Shown in pieces: positions 32,244 to 43,688 of a DNA stretch of 64,000 nucleotides. Within the stretch, counting starts at the first letter, position 1. The number at the start of each line of letters is the position of its first letter. The stretch is taken from NCBI GenBank assembly GCA_002682825.1, contig NOKP01000028.1, forward strand, positions 310,001-374,000. The letters are read 5' to 3'. This stretch comes from Neonectria sp. B-13. Lineage: Eukaryota; Ascomycota; Sordariomycetes; Hypocreales; Nectriaceae. Position numbers and translations under genes: made by a program. Under the pieces are notes generated by a model. It did no database searches and was not told where the DNA came from. It saw only the letters and a program-made list of their open reading frames with translations.

Positions 32244-33545
32244 ATGACTGGACTGCTCGATCTCCCCGCGGAGGCTCTCAGGGCCATCTGCCGCCACTTC
32301 TGCCTGCATTGTGTTTCCAACAATTCAGGACCTGACGGCTTTGTCGAGACCGGGTCCAATGGACGCGCCTCCCTGGCCGACCTTTACCACCTATCGCAAA
32401 CATGCACGGCTCTCCATGAGCACGCGCAGCCCGTCCTATACCACTGTCCGTTTCCTGTACGCGACTCATTCGTCTCTCTTGTCCGCACCATCACCAAGCA
32501 TCCTGCACTGGCTCAGGCTGTGAAGCAGTTGCATGTTGGAGAAGACTGGAATCTCGACCCCGATGAGGTGCTCTCATCAGAGGATGCTACCTACTTCGAG
32601 AATCTCATGGCCAAGTATCCTCGGGATGCCAATGGTGAACCGATACAAATGTCTCCCAAATGGACGTTGCAAGGACCACCAATGGGGGCACATCGCTCAG
32701 AACCCTTAGACTACAGACCGGAGATTGCGTTGGCTGCCCTGGTTGTGACGCAAATTCCGAACGTTGAGCGCCTTCGAATTGTGACATACTACAATTGGGG
32801 ATTTCCTTTCTGTCAGCCGGGATCGTTACCTCGCCTCACCGATCTGAGACTCGAGCACGGGGACACGGAGATGGGGGTTGGGTTGAATGAAATCAATGGT
32901 ATCTTGGCTGTGGCGCCGTCATTGGAGCGTCTCAGCGGGCACATGGTGGCCGACGCAACTGATCTCGTGCGCCATAAGAACTTGACAGAGGTGGACCTGC
33001 TTTACAGCGGGTTGAGGTTGGACAGCTTCACAGCTGTGATGAGCAGTTTTGAGAAGCTGCAGAGATTTTCATACGCATCCGGCGGGTCAACCATATCGGA
33101 TATGGGCGAGGCGACTCCTAGAGAAATCTCCCAAGCGGTTCTGATCAGACAGGACACACTGAGGCATCTATGTCTGGATCTTAGGTATGCAGAACACGCT
33201 GAGGATTTGGAAGAGGAGGATGTCATGGAGAGTCTTAAAGATATGCAGGTGCTTGAGACAATCAAGCTGTATGGAACATGCATCTACGCCGAGACTGAGG
33301 ATGAGTCAACTACGGACGGAGCACTACTCACACAGTTTCTACCGTCCTCGATCCAGAGTTTTAGCATCGACTCACCGCATAAGCACATTCTCCCAGACAT
33401 CCTGCAGCTAGCGAAGGATGCCCCTGGCCAATTCCCGAAACTGAAAGAGGTGCAGTTCATGGGAGTTGATGAAGAAGACCAAGGTGCAATGAAGGCCGCA
33501 TTTGCTGCAAGTCAAGTTCAGGCGTTATTTCCGAAAGACTTTTAA
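32244..33545 (+). CDS. F-box/leucine-rich-repeat-like protein
   Basis: 433 aa, no intron. The start at 32244 (MTGLLDLPAEALRAICRHF) is preferred over the in-frame Met at 32202 because the F-box begins immediately. The F-box is followed by SLADLYHLSQTCTALHEHAQPVLYH, a common fungal continuation, and then irregular leucine-rich segments (LPRLTDLRLEHG, NLTEVDLLYSGLRLDSF, LRHLCLDLRY). It likely links an unknown substrate to an SCF ubiquitin ligase. It is the only intact gene in the 29-35.5 kb relic zone. Confidence 0.85.
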   Translation: MTGLLDLPAEALRAICRHFCLHCVSNNSGPDGFVETGSNGRASLADLYHLSQTCTALHEHAQPVLYHCPFPVRDSFVSLVRTITKHPALAQAVKQLHVGEDWNLDPDEVLSSEDATYFENLMAKYPRDANGEPIQMSPKWTLQGPPMGAHRSEPLDYRPEIALAALVVTQIPNVERLRIVTYYNWGFPFCQPGSLPRLTDLRLEHGDTEMGVGLNEINGILAVAPSLERLSGHMVADATDLVRHKNLTEVDLLYSGLRLDSFTAVMSSFEKLQRFSYASGGSTISDMGEATPREISQAVLIRQDTLRHLCLDLRYAEHAEDLEEEDVMESLKDMQVLETIKLYGTCIYAETEDESTTDGALLTQFLPSSIQSFSIDSPHKHILPDILQLAKDAPGQFPKLKEVQFMGVDEEDQGAMKAAFAASQVQALFPKDF

Positions 33546-34038
33546 CTCTTGAGAGGTTCCATTCAGACTCTAAACTATCATCGTGGGAGGGAGTCAACGT
33601 CGCTAATTTATGTATTTAGAAGTAGTTATTTAACTTTTCTTTCCATACAAACTAGTCGCTTCAACCTACTGTGCTTTCGGAAATATCAAGCGCTACTGGA
33701 GCAGCAGTCACCTCTTAGAGTCATTTTGACTTGATATATTCACTAGCTATAACAGCATTGGCGAACTGCTTGCGACCCCGTGTCAGGCCACACATCGTAA
33801 CGTCGTTGATGTAGTGCCAGTCTAGAATAACATTGTCAGATGTTATGCGCCTATTGTACCACAACACACTGGTCGACATACATTTGTAGTATGTATTCAT
33901 CTGCCAATTCTCGCTATGTGAGGCCGTTCGCGATAAAGGTTTCTATCTTGAGAATGTTATTTTCGCCTGAATCTGTCCACTGCAATTTGATTAACGAGCC
34001 TGCAGTAACTGTTAGCCCACAGCCTCTCCATTCAACTC
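33546..34038. other. intergenic region
   Basis: No gene seen. It should hold the missing C-terminal (heme-binding) part of the P450 relic if that survived, but no FxxGxRxCxG-like box was recognised. Confidence 0.35.
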
Positions 34039-34720
34039 TTATGCGATTAACCCTTTATTTGGCACTATACCGCTTTGGTCCCCAGCAGACGGGAAGATTA
34101 ATCGCTGGATAGTTAGCATTCTTAGTAGGAGTGCAAAGAAAGGCGCCGCGGTGGCAAAGAATAAAGTGGGAGAGCCTTCAGCATTCGGCTTGACAAAGTT
34201 AAACATGTCCTTGTCGTTCGAGAGGAATATAAAAGGCTGACCAAGGCCAAGTTGAGTGACAACGTTCAGGGTAAAGTGTTGAACCATATAAGCCATATCC
34301 AGTCGTCACTGTAAACGGAATTTATTTCTTCACGTAATCCACCAGTTCGAACTACAATTTTGTCCATGTCGGCTTCCAGATTTGGATTTTCTTTCCGTAG
34401 TACTTATCGTGTCAATAAGCTACATTGATATAATTAGATTATTGTCACGAACCTACGCCGGGAGCTATCTTCAAAGTTTATGAGCGGTCAAGAAAATATT
34501 CTAGACGATTGGGAATCTCACCTTTCTCGTCATCATAACTTGCTTTGCGCCGTCAATCTCAGAAAAGGTGTTCTCGCAATCGGCCTCGAACTTGAAGGCT
34601 GAATAGAAGGGTGTCCTAACAACGGAAGACCGAGCCGCACTGATAATTATGATGAGTGCAGTGTCATTCGATAATAAAACATTGGGTGGTATTCTCACGA
34701 GGTTTCCTGGGATAGCTGTG
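34039..34720 (-). pseudogene. cytochrome P450 N-terminal relic
   Basis: Pisatin-demethylase-like P450 fragment. GNLVRIPPNVLLSND, then AARSSVVRTPFYSAFKFEAD and NTFSEIDGAKQVMMTRK match the N-terminal family pattern up to the position where ARRRKM-like text is expected. The frame breaks near 34500. ADMDKIVVRTGGLREE sits in another frame, and QHFTLNVVTQLGLGQPF...LIFPSAGDQSG reads on to a stop at 34039. The I-helix, ExxR and heme-cysteine regions are absent. Truncated and frameshifted. Confidence 0.7.
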
Positions 34721-34845
34721 AGCTTGCCTGCAGCTCTTGACTGGTCCTGTCTGGAAGGCTCTTATCTCGCCATGCTTTTTGCAAGCTTCGGCATACCATA
34801 GATGCTCAGACAAGGCAGCTTGTATAATTCAAAGAGGGGAAAACT

Positions 34846-35480
34846 TTGCGATCCATGGACCTTGATTCTTCCTCAGCCGCCGGCAGCCCAGAGCGTGATC
34901 AACCTTGCGAGGTAAGCATCTTGATGGGTGTGAGAGAGGAAAGAAATTGGGGTCTTAAATCTATCTATGCTAACCTGGGCGACGAAAGGGATTCAAATAT
35001 ATCGGTCTTCGAAACCCACTTCGTAGGTGGCGCTCTAGGCTCAGACAACAACCCTTCCCGCCTTGCTCAGCTCGGCTTTATTAACGAAACTTTCCCCATA
35101 ATCTTTATCCACGCCCACGGACTGACCCCTACCGACTTAACTCTCCTCCGCAATACTAACCAGTACATTTACCTTGTCCCTTCGTATGAGATACACCACG
35201 GGTAGGACAGTTGTAAGCCTTCTCTCACCCTAGACCAAGCTTCCCTTAGCGTGGGCAGCCACTATTCAATGAGTGGTGACATAGTCTCCCAGGCCCGGCT
35301 ATGGCTGCAAACCGTCCGCTCCTGGATCACGCGCTCGGGAAGCCTGGCCCTGCGGCGTCCGGACCTTAGTGTGATCCAGGTCGGGGCCAAGGCCGACCTT
35401 GCTATCCCAGAGTTACGGCATTCTGGTTGGTTCGGGGCACTAAAATGGTTAAACAAGCGGCCAAAGGGGGTTCTTATTGT
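34846..35480 (+). pseudogene. amidohydrolase-family relic
   Basis: Remains of a metal-dependent amidohydrolase (adenosine/chlorohydrolase-like). LAQLGFINETFPIIFIHAHGLTPTDLTLL and TNQYIYLVPSYEIHHG match the family's region after the metal-binding TIM-barrel strands. A TAG (35203-35205) interrupts it, then DQASLSVGSHYSMSGDIVSQARLWLQTVR continues in the same frame. It jumps to GSLALRRPDLSVIQVGAKADL, omitting about 40 residues. The N-terminal HxH metal site is missing. Nonsense, internal deletion and truncation together rule out function. Confidence 0.68.
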
Positions 35481-35493
35481 GCAGGAAATTACT

Positions 35494-35550
35494 ACTGGCC
35501 ACGGTTGGTCTGTGATTCAATTAATTACCGGCCACGGTCGGTCTGTGATT
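35494..35550 (+). repeat. 24-bp tandem duplication
   Basis: Two 24-bp copies (35494-35517 and 35527-35550) built on CTGGCCACGGTTGGTCTGTG with two mismatches, 33 bp apart start to start, at the ragged end of the amidohydrolase relic. Confidence 0.7.
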
Positions 35551-35553
35551 TGA

Positions 35554-36475
35554 GTTTCTATTCAACCTAACTCGGGAGATCAGTGCTGAATTATATGGTA
35601 ATCGTGTAACCAAATGATTGGCCTATTCAAAGGTTGTGGTTACCCAAGCACATCTCGGCGAGGGCGCCAAGGGCGTGTTTGCTTGGTGGCTTGTTGGCTT
35701 GGTGGCTTGGTAATTGACGTCCCCGTTTAAAAGAAGATGTGGTGTCAAGCCTGTGACGCCATGCTCTGCAATTTTCTATTGTCGGTTCCCACTAAGAGCA
35801 CTATTTCACAGCCACCCATGCTCTTTGTGTTGCATCCAGGGCAGCTCTACTCCGCATCCTAGCCCACGAGTCACCTCTTCACGCACGGAATAGCCTGGAG
35901 GGAGACAATGGGGGCTTGCCATAGCCTCCCTGCCTATTTAGCGGAGGCTATTTGCCAGCCATCATATTTTCATCTATCAATGACCCTCGCTGCTTGACGC
36001 CTGGCAAACGCCGTGGATTTTAGTAACGCCACAATACTCAACTCGTCCATCCATCACGTCCGCACTGGCCTTCATACGGCACCATGCAATGCGAGGTCTG
36101 TACTCCATACAGCCATACTATATTATGAAATTCACGCAGACCCTCCATAGGGTAGAGAAACTATGCACGTGCGCACCCGTGGCTGGTAAGGGATGAGCTG
36201 CAGGGGGAGGGATGCCCGCCGTATAGGCCAGTTGCCAGCAGTAGCTCTCCGGTGAGAATCGAGACGAACAGAATTGCCAAGGTGGCCTGAAGAATACCGC
36301 GGATCTCACGGGCAATTATGGCTGGGACCAAACAAAGATAAAAGGTCTGTTGCCTCCCACACGTAACTGCCTTTCTTCTTGTAAACCTCGCTTCTGAGAC
36401 ATCAAAGCGTACTCATCGGACGTTCTTCTGTCAAAATTCTCGGCCCAAACCGTCTCCCTAGCTAGTCTTGGCACT
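35554..36475. other. intergenic, Hsp70-like gene 1 promoter
   Basis: No gene seen over about 920 bp. Contains a short GGCTTGGTGGCTTG-like repeat around 35690 and lies upstream of the Hsp70-like gene. Confidence 0.4.
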
Positions 36476-38630
36476 ATGGCCGCACCATCCACACCTCAGC
36501 CCGGGGGCAACCCCCGCAAGGCAGTTTTCGTCGGTATTGACTTTGGGACAACGTGAGTGCTCTGCTACCCCTTCAAACACATCTCACCGTTCTTTCCAAT
36601 AGGCTGACATCTTGCCTCTCAGCTTTTCCGGTGTATCGTTTGTCGTTGACAACGTGCCCGAGCAGCACCAAGTCGTGGCATGGTCCCAGGAATTCCAGTA
36701 TAAGTTTCCCAGCAGGGTGACATCTCTCAATGGAAACATTACCTGCGGCCCTTTGATTCCCAGGGCCGATCAAGCGATTGAACTGATCAAACTCGCTATG
36801 CTGCATATTGATGACCTTGATAACGAGATCCTGAAATCTCCCCTCTTTGAAAAGCAAGAATTGCTCAGGCGTGAGGCAGACCTGAAAGTGGTCACGGTCG
36901 TCACACACCTCTTTCGGTACATGTGGTCAATGCTCTTGGACAATCTTCAAGATCCGAACCACGAAGAGACGTGTGCATTTTTCCTCACAGTCGCTGTCCC
37001 AGATCTCTGGCCTGAAGATACGCTCCGTTTTATTCGGAATGCTGTCAAGGACTCAGGCATTGCAACCCAGCTTCAAGCACCTGTTAGCTTCGTGGCTGAG
37101 CAGGAAGCGACCATCCTTGGAACCGTCACGAAACACGCTCGAGTGCTAGTAAGTCTTTTTGCAAGTCAAGGGTCCCTCCCACTTACAAGTATGATTTCAG
37201 GATATAAACGGACTCGGTACTACGCGGATGCTTGATCTTCACCTCGGCGACATCACACTCGTATGCGATTGTGGCGGAGGAACGGTGGTAAGTTACTTCA
37301 GCCTCATCCGACACCATCTCATGATTAGTCTAACCTGTATTTCGGTAGAAACTAGGGGGATACGAAGTCTCCGCCTTGGACCCCCCAACCATGAACCAGT
37401 GCAACCTGGGAATTTCCACATTGGATGGCGCACTGAAACTCGACGACAGGTTTATTAACCTGTTGGACAGCAAGGCCAAACATTTCCACACCCACGGGCA
37501 ATTCGAATCCCACAAAGAAGAATATTTCCAACAGTTCGCTCGAGAGTTCTGGAATACCGACATGAAGCCGAATTTCGGAGGAGGCCAAACTGATTGGACT
37601 TATGAAGTCCCCAGCCACTGGCTTGATAGCAACGCCAGGGCTCGCCCAAACAATCATCTCAAGTTCACTAGGTATGAATTACCGTGTCTCATATATGCAG
37701 AGGGCCTGGATAGTGCCTATATTTTTTCTAGTCTCCAGAATTTCGCTAACGTCATGTAGTCAGGACCTCATGTCGGTTTTCGAGCCTGTGCTGAAAATCG
37801 CTCAACTCGTCGAGGACTCCATCCACCATCTTCTGATGAAGACTGAGAAAGCCCCAAAGGTAAAGCTTTACTGCTTCCATTTCTTTTCATTAGTATGCGA
37901 GTTCTGACTTGTTCGGATAGTATGTACTCGTTACTGGTGGCTTGGGTCAAAATGCCTTTCTTCAGAGGGTTATCTGGGAAAGAGTGAACCAGGTCTCCGG
38001 AGCGATTGGGCATCAGATTCAGACGGCCATCTTCTCATCGGGTATTAGGTGGGAGTCCTCTCTCCTTTTCGATATGCTTTCGGTCACTAACCGTTGACCA
38101 ATCAGTCTAAGTGCAGTATCCCGAGGGGCGGCTCAGCAGTGTATGCTGAGATACAGCTCTGATTCAAGACTTGTAAACTCGGCTATTCGAGTTGACGGCC
38201 ACATCGCTCGGGCTAGCTATGCCTTTCAGTCTCCTTCAGAGCCTGGGGGCTTTCGATGGTTTGCCCATGAGGTTCGACGACCTAACTCTCAAGATATTGA
38301 ATAAAAATGCTGACAAGTCGCGCTTTATAGGGCAAAGTTCTGAGTGCGTTTCGGCCTCAGCTATTCGACCTTGACTCCAGCGCCTTCCGAGTCCTGCCGG
38401 GGTCAGATGGCAAAGCCAACATCATGCTGCGAACCTTCATTGACAAAGACAATCGCGTTTTGCAGAATCTTCCTGGTATAGAGTGGAAGTCGGGTGTAGA
38501 CATTGAGGCCTTTGATTCAAGCCCTGGAGCAATCCAGATTCAACCTTTGTTCGACGGAATCATGATGAAGATCGTCATCTTCTACCGAGGCGTTCGACAA
38601 AGTGATGACAAGGTCAAGAGTTTATACTAA
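36476..38630 (+). CDS. HSPA12-like Hsp70-family ATPase, gene 1
   Basis: 568 aa in eight exons: 36476-36552, 36623-37148, 37201-37287, 37349-37671, 37760-37859, 37921-38048, 38106-38271, 38331-38630. Actin/Hsp70-type ATPase domain: phosphate-1 FVGIDFGTTFSGVSF (across intron 1), phosphate-2 TLVCDCGGGTV, and adenosine box YVLVTGGLGQNAFLQ. There is no standard Hsp70 substrate-binding domain or EEVD tail. The C-terminus (FRPQLFDLDSSAFRVLP, LPGIEWKSGVDIEAFDSSPG, MMKIVIFYRG) is the family's own beta-rich end. All phases agree; the donor of intron 7 (GTTCGA) is weak. Such proteins are abundant and mostly uncharacterised in filamentous fungi. It is the outer-left member of a locus with a second Hsp70-like gene. 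Confidence 0.88.
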
Positions 38631-39775
38631 CTAAGATTGTCACGGCGGGTCTCAGGATATGTGGATAGGTCGGAATGAGGGGTTAACTTTGATTGAAATT
38701 CGGATGATGCTTAAAGTAGTAAATTCAAGATCGGGTACATCTATTAATTAGTCCAGGCTGACATCGGGATCGGTCGGGTAATAATCGTCTCTTTCAATTG
38801 CTTCGGCATACGAAACTTCATCTCACATATTTCGTCAGCTCTAGATAGAATTATTATCTCCAATAAACGTTCAGGCCTAGATGCCCTCATGAGCGCCTGC
38901 AACCTGGGATCAAGGAAGGGAGGTATCGCCAAGACTACGGAGAGACACTCACTAGGGAAACCATCAGAATAGCCAAGTCGTTTAGTTAGTTGCTATCGTC
39001 GAGACAGGATACGGTAATTCATACGTTATCTGTAATCGCTCAGCGCCAGGGCTCGTAGTGGTGGGAATAATAGACACAAGCCTCGCCGGATCTGACATGT
39101 GGTTGGAAAAAGTCCAACGAAAGCTACGAGAACATTGGCATTGTCCTAGACATGGTAAACCTCGTAAATTTGTCCAGAATTTACTCTCAAAATGACTTTC
39201 GTTTTCTTCACGTGCTTAAACTACGACTTGTGAAAGGGAGTAACAGCGGTGGATGAGACTCGGTGCTATCATCAGAGGACGGTACATCGCCGCTTGCAGA
39301 ACCTCTTGAAAGAATCGATGACTGGGCGCAACTATCTGTTAACGAATACAACATTTTTCGAGTATGAAACGTAGTATTCAAGACAGCCTGGTAACTCCAA
39401 GTCTCAACCTTGTCCTGGGTCTTGATTTATCATGCAGGGACTATTTCTAACCTCGTACGTCTCCGAACGCCACACCTTTCATATCGTGGCACTAACGGCT
39501 CACCTGATGTCGTTTTATCGACCAGCGCTAACTCGGCCCTCACACAGCGTGGCGAGCGACTAGCGCGAAGGTCTAGAGCGATCCGGTGGCCTTGCATGGG
39601 CTAAGCTAATACAAGCATGTTTATCTTTCAGCCCAAGTCAGGGGTAATCCATAAAGAAAACGAGGCCCCGACTTTTCTTCCTCCAAATGTCTAGGTTCCA
39701 TTATTCCCGCAGGCGTGGAGGATTCCCACGAAGCTTTGCGACCTAGTTTGATCTCCGACTGCAAGCACATCAACA
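38631..39775. other. intergenic region
   Basis: About 1.1 kb. A minus-strand frame at 38744-38932 looks protein-like but matches no family I know. Nothing else supported. Confidence 0.35.
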
Positions 39776-40222
39776 ATGCCTTCGGCCAGGACATTTGCCA
39801 TTGCCGTCACGGCCCTGGCTGTTTCCGGAGTCAATGCCGGCCTTTGCAAGCCTGAATCGTCGACTACTTCAGAGGAGGCATCGACGACCACCACCGAGGC
39901 CTGCACTGCTTACACGGCGCGCTCCGACCCCCCTAGCGATACGACCTGCGGCACTGAAAACACCATCTCGGACGAGGTTCTCCTCAACGAGAGCGAATCA
40001 TCGTCGCTTGAGGATTGCGCAAAGATATGCATCGAAACCGAAAACTGCGACGTCTTCTCCAACGCCCCGGCCACGTTCCCCGGCAGCAACTTCTACTGCA
40101 AACTCTACTCCGAATATACCCTCACACCGTCGGACTCGGGTGTTCAGTACTACCAGCCCAATTGCTTCGAGTGTGACAGAGGGAGTCCAGGTGGGCGCGG
40201 CCGTGGAGGACGTCGTCGCTAG
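39776..40222 (+). CDS. small secreted cysteine-rich protein 1
   Basis: 148 aa with a signal peptide (AIAVTALAVSGVNA) and ten or so cysteines in the mature part. A Ser/Thr linker (SSTTSEEASTTTTEA) is followed by a cysteine domain: DTTCGTE, SLEDCAKICIETENCDVF, YCKLYS, YYQPNCFEC. The tail is glycine/arginine-rich (GRGRGGRRR). The cysteine domain has the same order as that of the convergent gene at 40863-41246 and resembles a PAN/apple-like layout (CxxxCxxxxxC), but I cannot assign it to a named family. Candidate apoplastic or cell-surface protein. Confidence 0.75.
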   Translation: MPSARTFAIAVTALAVSGVNAGLCKPESSTTSEEASTTTTEACTAYTARSDPPSDTTCGTENTISDEVLLNESESSSLEDCAKICIETENCDVFSNAPATFPGSNFYCKLYSEYTLTPSDSGVQYYQPNCFECDRGSPGGRGRGGRRR

Positions 40223-40862
40223 ACATTATAAAGATTGCGACGCTATTTCAAGTTTGAATTGGCGGGAAGCTATGCTAAGGAGCCGACATGGGCCAGTGGT
40301 GATGTCCCAATTATTACGATGAAAGGCGACTGCAGTCGGCCTTGAAGTTGGCAGAATGCTGTCGCTTATCGGCAGCCACATGAAACGTCGTCTGGGCAGC
40401 CATCTCAGCAACCCGCCCATCACTTTACCGATCGGGACGGAAACGACTGTTGCTGGGTACACGAATTAGAGCTCCACATCTCTCAGCATACTATCCGCTC
40501 TGTCTAGTGAAAGCGAGCTGAGGTTTCATGTGTTTCGTATCGGGGTAAATTTTGATGTATCCTCCTACTGTTGGTCTTTCTCGCTGCCAAGTGCTAGAGA
40601 CCAGATGACGAGCTTCCAAGTTCGGAATGCCAAAACGTCTTGCCCCGTAGTATATTTCAAGCAGGAGTCTTAACGGATATCGAAGAAGAATAGCACACGA
40701 TTTAATTACTACTAAAGTTATATTCAACAATTTCCGTGCAGTCTAGAGCTCGAAGAATCCAGTGATTTTTCAACTGCTATTTAGCAGAAAAGAACAATCC
40801 ACAGCTACTGGAGCCATGACACCGCCAATCATCGCTCTGGTGGTGAGAGTTTTGACTCTATC
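40223..40862. other. convergent intergenic region
   Basis: 3' flanks of the two secreted-protein genes. No gene seen. Confidence 0.4.
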
Positions 40863-41246
40863 TCATCCATCAATTTGGGTTGTTTGACACGGAACGCATT
40901 CCAGGTCGTAGAAAACTGCTTCACCCTCGGATTCAGTGACACCGACCACATCGATTCTTGCCGAGTATAGGTTGCAATAGTGGGGGTTGTATTGGTAGAG
41001 AATGCATTTGTCCGTCTCAACACATAGTTGCCGGCACTTGTCAAGAGTCATAGACTCCTCCACAACTTGTCGAATGAGGTACTGAGGTCCGTTTGAATAG
41101 CCGTCAATACGTCCGCAGGTGCGTGATTCTGCGGGAAGGGCGCGGTATATCTCGCATGGAGTCAGCTCGCCTGCAGGTTTGCATGGTCCAGCATTTGCTC
41201 CCGCCAGAGCTAGTGCCACGAATGTTACGACGGAATTGATGAACAT
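40863..41246 (-). CDS. small secreted cysteine-rich protein 2
   Basis: 127 aa from the Met at 41246, which starts a clean signal peptide (FINSVVTFVALALAGANA). A Met 48 bases upstream (41294) would place 16 polar residues ahead of it. Mature domain: GPCKPAGELTPC, ESRTCGRIDGYS, TLDKCRQLCVETDKCILY, YCNLYSARID, FYDLECVPC. Cysteine order and the CxxxCxETxxC and YCxLYS boxes match secreted protein 1, so the pair likely arose by an old inverted duplication. This copy lacks the Ser/Thr linker and the RG tail. Confidence 0.76.
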   Translation of the reverse strand: MFINSVVTFVALALAGANAGPCKPAGELTPCEIYRALPAESRTCGRIDGYSNGPQYLIRQVVEESMTLDKCRQLCVETDKCILYQYNPHYCNLYSARIDVVGVTESEGEAVFYDLECVPCQTTQIDG

Positions 41247-41796
41247 TGTGTAATAATTGGTGTGATGTGTATGTTGGGACGAGTGAAATTCCATGAGCGA
41301 AAGGAGACAGTGGACTTTAAGTAAGAGGTTTGTGAACGATGCTACAGGGCATCTTGCTCTAGTGGCCAGTAATTCGATTTACTTGCAGAAAGGTCAATTA
41401 ATCAATGACCTAGCGCTTTAGCCTTGGAGACTATCTACACACTAGCAGACTAGCTCAGCCCCAAAAGCAAATTCAGCTGTCAATGCGCGCTACGGTGGCT
41501 TTTAGCAGAAGGACGGCGGGCCTAAGATTATCAATTGTGCCACTCCCATAATAGCAGTTAGGCATGAGATGTCAAATTGATCAAGCTTCTTCGTCGCTAC
41601 TTCTGCAGCCATCTGACACACTGCTCACTATCATTCACACAAATATTACATCTATTTTCTTCTTTTTTTTCTCTTGGGAATAATGCTCTACCCTTCATCT
41701 ACTTTCCTATCATCTGTCACCCAAGTCGAGAAATAGAAAGCTGAATTTGAAACTGTTCAATGACAACGCGAAGATACCTGATACAATTGCCCGCTT
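41247..41796. other. intergenic between secreted protein 2 and the coiled-coil gene
   Basis: Promoter of the secreted gene and 3' end of the coiled-coil gene. T-rich stretch around 41640-41680. No gene seen. Confidence 0.4.
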
Positions 41797-43131
41797 TTAC
41801 TCCCTCCTCCTCACTACTTGGGCCTTTTCCAAAACTCTTAGCTCCTCTGCACCGGATTGAGAGCGGATAACCAGAGCCCCAAAAAGGGTGAGGACAACCT
41901 TCTCTCTATTGCCAGATCGACAATCTAACTTTCCATAGTCATTTGCAATATGCTCTATCTCATCAGGTGACGCCCCAGATGGGATAGGAAGACATTGGTA
42001 GTTTTCCTTCGATCTGCGCATGAGCAGTCGGAGAGCATATGCCTGATTGCAAAGCTGTCTGAACGCGTTCCGCAATTTTTCTCTTTCTTCAAGAGTTGTT
42101 CTCTCTGGGATAAGCGTTGCAAAGCAATCGTACATCTGCTCTGCTAGGCCCGTGCCGAACGCTCCGCCAGTCATCCCGGCAGCTTCGACACCTCTCAACG
42201 TCGACAATCTCCAGTTTGTCACAACATCATTCGGAACTTCAGGTTGTCAGCGAGTGTTTCTATATGGACGCGAGAAAGACTCACCGTTGCGTTGAACCAG
42301 GATACGCTCGAACTGTCTCAGCCCTGCATCCAGATCCGTGATAGTTTCAGGATCTTGGCCTTCATTCGCCCTCATCTCCCCAATACCGAAGAACTCGATT
42401 GTGAAAACCTTGTCGGTCAGAATCTGGAATAGAAGTGCTCTCAGGATGAACAATCGGTCTATCCGCGTGGACCTCTGCCACAAATCAGAAAGATCTTTTT
42501 CGAATGCGAATGCACTACACTCGAAATCCAATGTTCCTCCATCCACTTGGTACAGCCTGCTTGAGGCAAGCTTCTGGATCTGTTGTCGGATTGTTGCGAA
42601 TGCAACCATCACCTCCTCATCACCAATATCTTGATAGCCATCGTTTTTCCAAATGGAATCGCGGAGGGTTTGCTCCTTGACACGCAAGTTCTGAATCTTG
42701 GATTTGCAAGCTTCCAGCTCGTTTTCCAGGTGATGTATGGTGGAATCTTTGCGTTTCGCCTCACGATGAGCTCGGTTTAATCGGGTGGTCAACTCTTGAT
42801 TGCTGTCGGAATGGTCGCGCTTGTTGTTTCCATTGCCCTGAGAAGTCAGCAAAACATTCAGGACGTATCACTACTTTCGCAAAATCGCTTGTGGGCTTAC
42901 TTCAACCATTGATAAGTGTTCTCGCACAACAGCCGAAATATTCGCGACATCATCCGCCAATCGGTTACAATGTTTTTCGAGACCAGTTTGAAATTGTAGC
43001 ATTTGTTGATGGTCCAATTCGCTAGCAAGACGTTCGTCGCCTTGGCGGTTTGATTTGGTTTGGTTGGGGTTCTCGCTTGTGGCCATTGTGGGATCCTCGG
43101 AGCGTAAAAGACGGGCAATTGATTGAAGCAT
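41797..43131 (-). CDS. coiled-coil protein of unknown function
   Basis: 407 aa in three exons: 43131-42901, 42837-42285, 42236-41797. A second in-frame Met at 43086 (MATSENPNQ) would give 392 aa. The N-terminus is polar. Residues about 80-150 form a strong coiled coil (NQELTTRLNRAHREAKRKDSTIHHLENELEACKSK in heptads). The rest is an alpha-helical domain without a recognised family (SDLWQRSTRIDRLFILRALLFQIL, LSTLRGVEAAGMTGG, FRQLCNQAYALRLLMRRS). It is transcribed away from Hsp70-like gene 2 with 557 bp between starts, which suggests shared regulation. Confidence 0.8.
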
Positions 43132-43688
43132 TTGGCAAGGCGTGAGCTGCCGTTTACCGTTCTTTAGAATGTAGAAGAGAGACAGAGACGAAGGTGTGCG
43201 GGGTGACGTTGTCCTGTTTATGCTCTCTCGATTCTGGCCTCTATGAAACGGTTGGGACCAATGTGCCAGTAGAGGGCGTCACCAGACTTATCTCGGCGGC
43301 TAACTTCCTACACCGGTTCAGACAAGGCATCCAATGAAATGGAAAGGAAACGAGTCTCCCGTGTATGAAGTGTCTGAAAATAGCAGCTGAAAACCTATCG
43401 CGCCAACAGCAGATGCGCAATTGGTTCATAGGTCCGGCTCTGTTGACTTGGTGGGGGGCACTTGTCACATTGCACAACCAACATGCATGATATCAAACGT
43501 CTCCAGGTCTGACCGGTGTCTCATAACCTCAGCCAACAATGAATGATAGCACATCACACACATCATCTCTCTCATATTATCTGAGCACACCCCTTGGATT
43601 GAAGCATAAAACCCACGCATCTCTGTTTCCAGCTCATGGATTTTCAACTGCTTTCACGCACTGACTCAATTGCCCCCGATTCTTCACC
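43132..43688. promoter_or_regulatory. divergent promoter of coiled-coil gene and Hsp70-like gene 2
   Basis: 557 bp between two start codons in opposite directions. No heat-shock element array (repeated nGAAn units) was recognised by eye. Confidence 0.45.
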
